Source: Thermohalobaculum sp039185235 (GTDB lineage: Bacteria; Pseudomonadota; Alphaproteobacteria; Rhodobacterales; Rhodobacteraceae). From it: 6,333 bases of DNA. The DNA lies in assembly GCA_039185235.1 (NCBI GenBank), contig JBCDAS010000248.1, positions 1-6,333 of the forward strand, written 5' to 3'. Position 1 is the first letter of the stretch; each line of letters begins with the position of its first letter. Under the pieces are notes generated by a model. The model worked only from the letters and a program-made list of their open reading frames with translations, searched no databases and was not told the origin of the DNA. The translations under genes were made by a program, and so were the position numbers. Positions 1 through 6,325 of this stretch are shown piece after piece.

Positions 1-2145
1 CGCTCCGGCGGCACGGACACTGTGCCATCCGACCAGGGTGTGAACGAAACCTCGGAAGAGATCGCGAGCGTCAACTCTGAGCAAACCGGTGGCGCCAATA
101 ACCAGCCGGTCTCGACATCGGGGGAGCAACCGCCCGCACCGCCCGATCCGCTTTTGGAGACGGTCCAAGACGAGCCGCCGATCGTCGAAGCGGAGCAAAC
201 CTCGGATATCGAAGATCTGACCGATTTTGAGTTCGACGATCCTGTCGACCCGATCGAACCCGTCCCACCGACCGACACGTCATTGAGCGGCGGGGCGATC
301 ACGATTGATGGCTCGCCCTTGATCCCATTCTCAAGTGTCCAGACGGGGTCAATCATCGGCATACTACCCATACCGATCTTCGACGTTGAGCAGGTCACGC
401 TCAACCTGCCACTCACCCCGGTTGGGCTTCAGCCGGGCGGACCGGGGCAAAGCTTGTTCGCCGAAACGCGTTTCCCCAATTCCGGCTTTTTCCAGGTTCA
501 GGCGCAGTTCGACCCGGGAGCTACAACGGTGCTGGCCGATGGGTTCGCAGTCTTCAGCAACGCAACCGATGCGGAGTTTGTCGTTGCGGAAGGCGGCGAT
601 GCATTCCTGTTCTTCGGTCGACCAACACCGGGGCAGAACCAAGCCTTTGTGAGCGATCCTTTGCTTAACTCCGGCGGAAGATCGATCACCGCCTACCAAG
701 TCGAAAACCTGAGTGACGCGACTTTGCAGACCGATAGCTCCACCTTCAACGTGATCAGCAACGGACCCGGCGATGGCGATGGGGCGCGGGCATTCTTCGC
801 GGCCTTAGACTTCGATTCAGACGCAGGAACGCGCGAACTGAGTGTCGCGGCAGGCGCTGTCGGGCGCGAATCCAACTCCGGTCCGGGGTTCAGCTTCACC
901 GTCCTCTCGATCGGGACCGATGACAACAACAACGCCATAGGTGTGAACACCGAAATCCTATCCGCCTTCCAGGATTTCGAGGGCAATACGGTCTTTGGCC
1001 CCGAGAATGATTTCATTCTTGTCGGAGGTCCGAACGGGTTCGAAACGGAGTTCATCCTGACGGATACCGATGCGGTTACGAATGCGTTTACATCTGATTT
1101 CACGCTCCTGACCCGTGACCCGTCCAGCCGCCTGGTCGTGAATGACCCGGACCCGATTTTGGGCAACACACCTCTGCGCGAGGTTCCCAATGCAAACAGC
1201 TATGACAGCGTGCTGGCAACAGGGTTTGCAAGCTGCGGGAACGGGCGCAGCTGTAGCAGCTTGAGCTCCAGCTATTACACGCTGTTCCCAGATGCGATCG
1301 TGCCGGGTGCGGATGCGTCAACGGCGGGCAGCTTGGTGTTCAATACACAGGCCAACTCGTTCTCGGGTAACTTCATTCTGGCCGCCAGCGGAGGCGCCAA
1401 TACGGTTCCGACAACGGGGCCATTCAACCAGAACTTCAGCTTCTCGATCGATACGCGGGACAGTGCAGCCTTCACGGACCAATTCTTTGCCGGCGCGACC
1501 GCCGGCACGGACTTGCAGGCAATTCCTGGCGCAGGTAATCCGACATCGGATCTCGTGCTCGCTTCGGCAGAAGCCGTTGGTGCCGAGCAGCTCCTAACCT
1601 TCCCAAATGGCGTGGACGCGGTACCGAATTTTGCGACTTGGGGCTTCTGGGCGGCCTCCTACACTGTGGTTGACAGCCAGACACAGCAGCAAGGCCGCGA
1701 TGTCGTGGATCTTGGGACTTTCGTTGCGGGCGTTCGCCCCGACCCGGTTCAGTTCTCGAACTTCCAGGGCACGGCTGGGTTCTCAGGCCCGGTGGTCGCG
1801 ACCTCCCGCAGCCAATTGCAGCCCGGTCTGACCGATGTCGGCTCGAATCTGCTCGCTGGTGACTTTGATCTGCAGTATGATTTCGGCGACGCAGATGGGA
1901 CCCTCACCCTTAATCTCCCAGACATTGGGTTGACCGCCAACGGTCAGATGAATGGGGCGGTCAACAACCCAGGCGATCCATCCTATAGCGGCGGGATCAG
2001 TGGCGGGAACTTCACAGGTTTCGCGCAAGGCTCGTTCTATACCGGTGGTCAGAACTTGGTTGCAGCAACTGGTGGGCGGTTCGACCTTCTCGACAGCTCA
2101 GGCGGCCAACAGATTGTCGGCATCTTCGCGGGCGACCGTGAGTGA
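1..2145 (+). CDS. Large exported-type protein with C-terminal TbpB-like beta-barrel segment (5' end missing)
   Basis: The frame is open from base 1, so the true start probably lies left of the window. A GTG at 22 could open the frame but has no Shine-Dalgarno sequence upstream. Counting from base 22, residues 1-90 are an acidic, Pro-rich, low-complexity linker. Residues 90-530 are Gly/Asn/Thr/Phe-rich and beta-like. The only two cysteines, C405 and C411, sit close together as expected for a small disulfide loop in an exported protein. The last ~170 residues resemble the barrel of transferrin-binding protein B-type surface lipoproteins: a WGFW motif near 540, DLGTFVAG near 563, a Gly/Asp-rich strand region from 614, then GSFYTGG, ATGGRFD and a terminal VGIFAGDRE. 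In that family the pattern ends with G-x-F-x-G followed by a short basic end. The ligand is unknown. An N-terminal FecR-like or lipoprotein segment may lie upstream but cannot be seen. The gene is convergent with the CNB gene, with 6 bases between stops. Confidence 0.8.
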   Translation, partial: RSGGTDTVPSDQGVNETSEEIASVNSEQTGGANNQPVSTSGEQPPAPPDPLLETVQDEPPIVEAEQTSDIEDLTDFEFDDPVDPIEPVPPTDTSLSGGAITIDGSPLIPFSSVQTGSIIGILPIPIFDVEQVTLNLPLTPVGLQPGGPGQSLFAETRFPNSGFFQVQAQFDPGATTVLADGFAVFSNATDAEFVVAEGGDAFLFFGRPTPGQNQAFVSDPLLNSGGRSITAYQVENLSDATLQTDSSTFNVISNGPGDGDGARAFFAALDFDSDAGTRELSVAAGAVGRESNSGPGFSFTVLSIGTDDNNNAIGVNTEILSAFQDFEGNTVFGPENDFILVGGPNGFETEFILTDTDAVTNAFTSDFTLLTRDPSSRLVVNDPDPILGNTPLREVPNANSYDSVLATGFASCGNGRSCSSLSSSYYTLFPDAIVPGADASTAGSLVFNTQANSFSGNFILAASGGANTVPTTGPFNQNFSFSIDTRDSAAFTDQFFAGATAGTDLQAIPGAGNPTSDLVLASAEAVGAEQLLTFPNGVDAVPNFATWGFWAASYTVVDSQTQQQGRDVVDLGTFVAGVRPDPVQFSNFQGTAGFSGPVVATSRSQLQPGLTDVGSNLLAGDFDLQYDFGDADGTLTLNLPDIGLTANGQMNGAVNNPGDPSYSGGISGGNFTGFAQGSFYTGGQNLVAATGGRFDLLDSSGGQQIVGIFAGDRE

Positions 2146-2151
2146 CCTGAT

Positions 2152-2613
2152 CTAGGGACGCTTGTCCAACTCGCTCTGTGCGTGAGCGAGTTGGGCCGAC
2201 GTATCGCGGAGCCTATCGGCCATCACGCCAATGATTTCAAGCGCGATATCCGGGAACTCGCGCACCAGATTGGTAATCGTCGGGCGATCCAGCCTGAGCA
2301 CATCGAGATCCGATCTGGCCTGGATTGCCGAGGTTCTAGGTTGCCCTGTGAGGGCTGCGATCTCGCCAAAAATCTCACCTTGTTTGAGCTCGGTCACCGC
2401 GATCTCACCATCGGGGACTTTCACCATCACATCGACCGATCCCGAGAGGATGACAAAGGCGCTGTCGCCCTCCTCCCCCGCTTCGAACAATCGCTCACCC
2501 GCCCGGTAGGAGAGCGTGTCCCCCATCATCGCCACAACCCTGAGCCGCTTGGGGTCGAGCTTGCGAAAGATCGGGGTGCCCTGCATCACTTCAACCGCTT
2601 GGTTCAAGTTCAT
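2152..2613 (-). CDS. Stand-alone cyclic nucleotide-binding domain protein (Crp-like sensor domain, no HTH)
   Basis: This 153-residue cytoplasmic protein consists of one CNB (cNMP) domain. Residues 13-20 (TPIFRKLD) match the usual opening helix of these domains. The jelly-roll follows, with YRAGERLFEAGEEGDSAFVI at 36-55 and LSGSVDV at 56-62. The phosphate-binding cassette at 82-96 is FGEIAAL followed by PRTS; E84 and R93 fill the positions that contact the ribose and cyclic phosphate in this family. Helices follow (VREFPDIALEIIGVMADRLRD). There is no room for the winged-helix domain of Crp/Fnr regulators, so it is unlikely to bind DNA alone. It starts 29 bases after the ABC protein's stop with its own ribosome binding site, implying co-transcription. 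A role in sensing cAMP or cGMP for the adjacent membrane protein is inference, and the ligand cannot be read from sequence. Confidence 0.9.
   Translation of the reverse strand: MNLNQAVEVMQGTPIFRKLDPKRLRVVAMMGDTLSYRAGERLFEAGEEGDSAFVILSGSVDVMVKVPDGEIAVTELKQGEIFGEIAALTGQPRTSAIQARSDLDVLRLDRPTITNLVREFPDIALEIIGVMADRLRDTSAQLAHAQSELDKRP
2166..2194 (+). terminator. Perfect 11-bp hairpin after the surface-protein stop, inside the CNB coding end
   Basis: Bases 2166-2176 are exactly complementary to 2184-2194, leaving a 7-base loop (TGTGCGT). Two more pairs may form outside it (2165-2195 as G-T, 2164-2196 as G-C). The hairpin begins 20 bases after the stop at 2143-2145 and encodes about residues 140-150 of the oppositely oriented CNB protein. 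Neither side carries a T-tract, so it is not a standard intrinsic terminator. It may act as an mRNA 3'-end stabiliser or, with Rho, as a transcription end for the plus-strand gene. The structure is seen directly; the role is inferred. Confidence 0.45.
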
Positions 2614-2621
2614 CGCTCGAA

Positions 2622-2626
2622 TCCTT
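2622..2626 (-). promoter_or_regulatory. Ribosome binding site of the CNB gene
   Basis: On the minus strand AAGGA lies 8 bases upstream of the ATG at 2613-2611, in the 29-base gap after the ABC gene. It supports the chosen start and independent translation within one transcript. Confidence 0.7.
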
Positions 2627-2642
2627 TTGCGTCAGCCACGGC

Positions 2643-5195
2643 TCATTTGTCCTCAAGACGCCCGGTATCATCAAGGGCGAGAACCCGATCTGCACCTTCG
2701 GTCGCACCCTCACTGGCGGCGGCATAAAGGATGGTCGCTTCCGGCAACTCGGCCCGGACCTTCTGGCGGAGCTCTCGGTCCGCCTCGCCCTCACCCCCGG
2801 CGATACCGTCAAGCACCAGAATCTGCGGGCGTTTGATCACAGCGCGGACCAAAGCCACCCGCCGCTTCATCGAGGTCGAGAGATTGCCGCCCCCAGGCCC
2901 GGCAGGCCGGTCCAGACCCATGGAGAGGATGCGAAAGCGCAAACCCGCCATCATCAGCGCCATCTCCATCTCCGCATCCAGGGTCTTCCACTGAGATTTC
3001 CGCTCGATCCGGCGGGCCCCCATCAGCAGGTTATCGGCAATGGTCCGGCTCGGGTTAAACCGCGCCTCGTCAAAGCCAACGAAGCTGGGATCATCAGCAC
3101 TCAGCGGCATGGCGCGGGCGCGGCAGGCGAGCAGATCCGCCATCCGCTCCTCGGACAGCACATCCAGCCGATCCCGGCGCAAGACGAACTTCAGCGCAAG
3201 TGCGGCCAGCAGGGCCTGACCCTCCTCATCGACCGATGACAAACCGGCGGCCTGGTGCTTCTCGAAAAGCTCCGCGGCGCCCTTCAGCACATCCTTTGGA
3301 TAGCCGGCGAAGGCGTCCAGAACCGCCGAATCCTCATCCACCGCCGCGACCAGATCAGCGAATTCGGATGCGATATCCCAGCCCATCTGGCGCACGATCT
3401 GATCCGCTCCCGCCTCGGTCAGGATCTTTGTGGCGCCCGCGTGTTTTGTATAGTCGAAATCACCACCCACCATATCGATCGGCAAGGCGTAGAGGATGTT
3501 CTCCAAAACCGTCGCATTGGTATTGTAGGCGTCAATCTCCCATGGCTCGACGAGGTCCGCGAGATCGAGATCCGCCTCGATCAGGGCTGCACGGGCTTCG
3601 AGGATTGGATCGGTCCACTCCTGTTCCTCATCCGTCTCGATCCGACTGTTGAGCGCTGCGGCGAAAAGCTCTTCATCCAGGCCGAACTCGATCGAAAGGA
3701 GCAGGAGACGCACATCGAGCCCCTCCTGATCCTCAACCCCTGCCGCCGCATAGCGCACCCAATCGCCATCCGGATCCGCCAGCAAGTTGCCGGTAGCCTT
3801 CGCCTCTTTCAGGAATTCAACCGCCTCAGGTGCGCTCGCGGCCTCCAGCGGCGGCATGTCGCGATAGAGCCCATAGAGCATGTTATCGCGAATGCTGCGC
3901 GAGATCAGGCCGGGTTCCGGCTCGACAATCGCGACGGCTTGCCCCAACTCGCTGAGGGTTGTCTCCATGATCGGACGGTCCCCAATGGTCACCCGCCCCT
4001 GCACCGGATCGGTGAGCCCTGCCACCATGCCCAAAAGCGCATCGCGAGAGCCATTGCCCCCGCCTGTCACGGCCACCAACTCACCCGGCGCGATGGTCAG
4101 TCTTGGGATCATCAGTCCGCCCGCCGCCGGGCCGCCCTCGACATCGCTGAAATCGATCGGGCCCGAGAGCGGTTCTGCCTTGGTGTCATAGACCCGCTCC
4201 GGACCCATCACGCCCTCGCCGATGAAGTTCTCGACCACAAAGGCGTAGCGCGAGTTGAAATCCGCCCAGCGCTGGACAAAGTTCAAGACCGCCTTCCAAG
4301 GCCCGGCGAGATCCTTGTAGGCGGCCAAAACCGCGACCAAGGACCCAAAGTCAAGCTCGCCTTTGATGACCAGATACCCACCGACCGAGTAGAAGAAAAA
4401 CGGTGTCAGCTGATTGATCAGGTTGTTGATGAACTTGATGGTGAATTTGCGCTTGAACAGCGCCAAACGGATCAGCGTGTTGTAATGCAGCTTCGCAGTG
4501 ATCTGGCCCATATGCCAACGCGCCGTGTCATTGGTATGGATATCGGCAATATTGCCCACGCTGCCCGCGATCTCATCGGCCAGCCCACGCGTGTTCGCAG
4601 CCCGCTCCTTGTTCAGCCGGATCACCTTTGCTTGCAGTTTCGGGATCAGCCAAGCCTGGATCGGATAAAGTGCGACCGCTGCCAGCCCTAAAAACACATC
4701 CTGGGCGAAGATAAACACCGAATAGACGACCAACAGCCCGCCCTGAAAGGCAGGCGTTGCAATCACCTCGCCGATGAACCCGCCCAAGGGCTCGATCTCG
4801 CCCAGCATGGATTGGATGACTTCACCGGGTTTTGTGGTCTTGAACCGCTCCATCCGGAAGCGCATGACATGCTCGAAGAGCATGAAGCGCAGTCGCCGGA
4901 GCATCCGCTCCCCGGTCATCCCAATCGCAACATTCATCACCCATTTGATGCCATTGATCGCGAAGACGAGACCGAGAAACGCGAAACAGAGGACCAGGAG
5001 ATAGGGGATCTGTTCGAACTCAAAGCCCAGGATCTCCTTGGGGAAATCCGTCCCGTCGATCGCCTCATTGATGATGATTTTCGGGATCTCGAGCGAGGCA
5101 TAGACCAGCGGGAAAGACGCGAAGGTCAGAACCAGAATGAAGATCTGCTCCCGCTTGGAGTACTTCCAGACAAATGTAAAGAAACGCGTATCCAT
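2643..5195 (-). CDS. ABC exporter-like membrane protein with degenerate, insertion-bearing nucleotide-binding domain
   Basis: The protein has 850 residues. The ATG at 5195 is preferred because GAGGG precedes it by 6 bases; an in-frame ATG at 5225 has no such site. An exporter-type membrane domain with about six hydrophobic segments (18-38, 64-84, 148-166, 167-187, 260-278, 282-300) is followed by a nucleotide-binding domain from about 345. That domain is recognisable but eroded. Walker A reads GGGNGSRD at 378-385 (Lys replaced by R384, Ser/Thr by D385). The Q-loop Gln is E425. The signature is LSTSM at 772-776 instead of LSGGQ. Walker B is ILVLDG, with G797 for the catalytic Glu. The H-loop His aligns with A827. 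E425 and the signature are 347 residues apart, against roughly 50 in ordinary exporters; Q-loop-like segments recur at 559-571 and 706-727. The frame is intact. The substrate is unknown. It may be a non-hydrolysing subunit of a heterodimer, or a regulated pore or scaffold. It is probably co-transcribed with the CNB gene. Confidence 0.9.
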   Translation of the reverse strand: MDTRFFTFVWKYSKREQIFILVLTFASFPLVYASLEIPKIIINEAIDGTDFPKEILGFEFEQIPYLLVLCFAFLGLVFAINGIKWVMNVAIGMTGERMLRRLRFMLFEHVMRFRMERFKTTKPGEVIQSMLGEIEPLGGFIGEVIATPAFQGGLLVVYSVFIFAQDVFLGLAAVALYPIQAWLIPKLQAKVIRLNKERAANTRGLADEIAGSVGNIADIHTNDTARWHMGQITAKLHYNTLIRLALFKRKFTIKFINNLINQLTPFFFYSVGGYLVIKGELDFGSLVAVLAAYKDLAGPWKAVLNFVQRWADFNSRYAFVVENFIGEGVMGPERVYDTKAEPLSGPIDFSDVEGGPAAGGLMIPRLTIAPGELVAVTGGGNGSRDALLGMVAGLTDPVQGRVTIGDRPIMETTLSELGQAVAIVEPEPGLISRSIRDNMLYGLYRDMPPLEAASAPEAVEFLKEAKATGNLLADPDGDWVRYAAAGVEDQEGLDVRLLLLSIEFGLDEELFAAALNSRIETDEEQEWTDPILEARAALIEADLDLADLVEPWEIDAYNTNATVLENILYALPIDMVGGDFDYTKHAGATKILTEAGADQIVRQMGWDIASEFADLVAAVDEDSAVLDAFAGYPKDVLKGAAELFEKHQAAGLSSVDEEGQALLAALALKFVLRRDRLDVLSEERMADLLACRARAMPLSADDPSFVGFDEARFNPSRTIADNLLMGARRIERKSQWKTLDAEMEMALMMAGLRFRILSMGLDRPAGPGGGNLSTSMKRRVALVRAVIKRPQILVLDGIAGGEGEADRELRQKVRAELPEATILYAAASEGATEGADRVLALDDTGRLEDK

Positions 5196-5201
5196 CGAAG
5201 G

Positions 5202-5206
5202 CCCTC
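5202..5206 (-). promoter_or_regulatory. Ribosome binding site that selects the ABC-like gene's start
   Basis: Minus-strand GAGGG, within a longer purine run, lies 6 bases before the ATG at 5195-5193. The other in-frame ATG, at 5225-5223, is preceded by no purine-rich match. The shorter form, beginning MDTRFFTF, is therefore preferred and lacks the first 10 residues of the longest open frame. Confidence 0.65.
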
Positions 5207-5258
5207 TCCCCAAGGCCGGCGGCATCGTCTGTCATCGCGATCAGAATGGCAAGAGCGC

Positions 5259-5681
5259 TTATGCACCAAGGAGATGCAGCGCGATCTTACGGCGATGGGG
5301 GTGGTCGCGATGCTCCCATAGATAGATCCCCTGCCAGGTGCCAAGACACATGCGGCTCGCGCGCACAGGCACGCTCAGATGAACGCCCGAGAGGACCGTG
5401 CGGATATGGGCCGCCATGTCATCAGGCCCCTCCAAATGGTGACGATAGAGCTCAGCCCCGCCATGGGGACCAAGCCGCGCGATCGCATCTTGGAGATCGA
5501 GGCGGACATCGGGATCGGCGTTCTCCTGAATGGTAAGAGAGGCGGAGGTATGCTGGCAGAGAAGCGTCACCAGACCCTCGGAGATCGCCTGGGCCGAAAT
5601 CCAAACCGCCACCTGCCCGGTGATCATGACCAACCCGGGCCCACGCGTCTCGATCTCCAATTCACCGATGGCTTGGCGCAT
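5259..5681 (-). CDS. yjbQ: YjbQ family protein (UPF0047)
   Basis: This 140-residue protein spans the full length of the widespread YjbQ/UPF0047 family, which forms compact beta-rich oligomers. Hallmarks are CQHTSASL at 42-49, then ENADPDVRLDL at 53-63, HHLEGPDDMAAHI at 81-93, and LGTWQGIYLWEHR at 113-125. Conserved histidines H44, H82 and H92 are positioned as likely metal or phosphate ligands. The E. coli member has been reported to have weak thiamine phosphate synthase activity; the physiological role is unsettled. An in-frame TAG four codons upstream limits the start to the ATG at 5681 or later. That ATG gives a family-like N-terminus, yet it has no clear Shine-Dalgarno sequence (the bases before it are CATCCTCCC), so translation may be weak or leaderless. 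The gene is divergent from the thioesterase and lies 63 bases ahead of the ABC-like gene on the same strand. Confidence 0.93.
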   Translation of the reverse strand: MRQAIGELEIETRGPGLVMITGQVAVWISAQAISEGLVTLLCQHTSASLTIQENADPDVRLDLQDAIARLGPHGGAELYRHHLEGPDDMAAHIRTVLSGVHLSVPVRASRMCLGTWQGIYLWEHRDHPHRRKIALHLLGA

Positions 5682-5717
5682 GGGAGGATGCTAGACCAAT
5701 TGCGCCCGCCAGAGAAC

Positions 5718-5721
5718 GGAG
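5718..5721 (+). promoter_or_regulatory. Ribosome binding site of the thioesterase gene
   Basis: GGAG within CGGAGAAG sits 7 bases before the GTG at 5729. It supports the non-ATG start. It lies in the 47-base divergent gap with yjbQ, so the plus-strand promoter probably overlaps the start of yjbQ. Confidence 0.7.
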
Positions 5722-5728
5722 AAGATCT

Positions 5729-6190
5729 GTGCGCTACGACCCCACCCTGCCTTGGCGAGACCTGACTTACGAGGGCTTCAACCGCCATATCGGCCCGCTC
5801 CGCGTGGTCCGGGCGGGGGAGAATGAGTGGCAGGGCACGCTGGCGCTGGATGCGCGGCACAGAAATGCAGGAGGTGTCTGCCATGGCGGCGCGACAATGA
5901 CGCTCGCCGATGTGACTATGGGCACAGCATCCTTTGAAGCGGGCGGCAAGCGGCCCTGCGCGACGATCGAGATGAGCTCGCATTTTCTCTCGGCGGCGAA
6001 ACTGGATCAGCGGATCTTGGCCGTGGCGACCCAGATGCGCCTGGTGCGCGATCTCAGTTTTATGAGCTGTGAGGTCTGGGCAATCGGGCCGGAGGAGGAC
6101 GCCCGCCTTGTGCTGCGCGCCTCGGGCATCTGGAAGTTCCTCGCCAGCCGCGACCCAAACGACCCTCGCGACCGGCGATCTGACGCCTAA
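5729..6190 (+). CDS. PaaI-type hotdog-fold acyl-CoA thioesterase
   Basis: This 153-residue protein has the length and layout of a single hotdog domain. Such enzymes hydrolyse acyl-CoA thioesters in the cytoplasm as dimers or tetramers. The catalytic segment at 46-65 contains N46, then GGVCHGG with H52, and D61 on the central helix (LADVTMG). This is the Asn/His-Gly-Gly/Asp arrangement of the PaaI/4HBT-type family. MSSHFLSAAKL at about 82-92 matches the strand that usually reads as FLRPA and lines the CoA tunnel. Its last dozen residues are charged (RDPNDPRDRR) and probably disordered. The start is GTG with a good ribosome binding site. Acyl specificity cannot be read, and no phenylacetate-pathway genes are nearby, so the paaI symbol is not assigned. 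Confidence 0.9.
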   Translation: MRYDPTLPWRDLTYEGFNRHIGPLRVVRAGENEWQGTLALDARHRNAGGVCHGGATMTLADVTMGTASFEAGGKRPCATIEMSSHFLSAAKLDQRILAVATQMRLVRDLSFMSCEVWAIGPEEDARLVLRASGIWKFLASRDPNDPRDRRSDA

Positions 6191-6205
6191 ATCGAACCAA
6201 ACGGA

Positions 6206-6223
6206 ATGCGGCTTGCGCCGCAT
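6206..6223. terminator. Hairpin 1 downstream of the thioesterase gene
   Basis: Bases 6206-6212 (ATGCGGC) pair perfectly with 6217-6223 (GCCGCAT) around TTGC, 15 bases after the thioesterase stop. There is no T-tract on the plus strand. Read on the minus strand the loop is GCAA, a GNRA-type tetraloop, and the following bases (TCCGTTTGGTTCGATTT) are moderately T-rich. It could therefore end a leftward gene outside the window as well as this one. Confidence 0.45.
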
Positions 6224-6236
6224 ACACCGATATTTG

Positions 6237-6252
6237 GCGCCCTTGCGGGCGC
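6237..6252. other. Hairpin 2, GC-only stem
   Basis: Bases 6237-6242 (GCGCCC) pair with 6247-6252 (GGGCGC) around the same TTGC loop (GCAA on the minus strand) as hairpin 1, 13 bases further on. A bidirectional terminator, an RNA structural element or part of an intergenic repeat are all possible. Confidence 0.4.
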
Positions 6253-6309
6253 ATTGGCCCCAGTCGGACTGCTCTCGCAAAACTCTGAGCTGGGCGCTGG
6301 GCGTCCCTG

Positions 6310-6325
6310 CCCATGCTTGCATGGG
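6310..6325. other. Hairpin 3 near the right edge
   Basis: Bases 6310-6315 (CCCATG) pair with 6320-6325 (CATGGG), leaving CTTG. Three weaker pairs, two of them G-T, can extend the stem to 6307-6328. It again has TTGC at its centre. Its surroundings run off the window. Confidence 0.35.

Noticed and set aside
1489..1506. 7-bp perfect inverted repeat (GCCGGCG/CGCCGGC, loop CGAC) inside the surface-protein gene
   Set aside because: It is short, GC-only, deep within coding sequence and explained by Ala/Gly codons; chance in GC-rich DNA is likely.
2182..2727. Plus-strand open frames across the CNB gene
   Set aside because: They are antisense to a clear CNB domain and have no recognisable motifs of their own.
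3255..4691. Plus-strand open frame of 478 codons antisense to the ABC-like gene
   Set aside because: It is the mirror of a recognisable protein-coding gene. Its translation is rich in Arg/His/Asp/Leu without domain motifs, and GC-rich codon use often leaves such frames open.
5196..5225. Longer N-terminus of the ABC-like protein (ATG at 5225)
   Set aside because: It has no ribosome binding site; the added MPPALGRGPS is not typical of an exporter N-terminus, whereas the ATG at 5195 has a purine-rich site at good spacing.
5673..5728. Possible sigma-70 promoter for the thioesterase (TTGGCG at 5673)
   Set aside because: No convincing -10 box lies at 16-18 bases spacing, so I do not annotate it.
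5624..6322. Minus-strand 232-codon open frame over the thioesterase
   Set aside because: It is antisense to a clear hotdog enzyme, overlaps the 5' part of yjbQ on the same strand, and has no family features.
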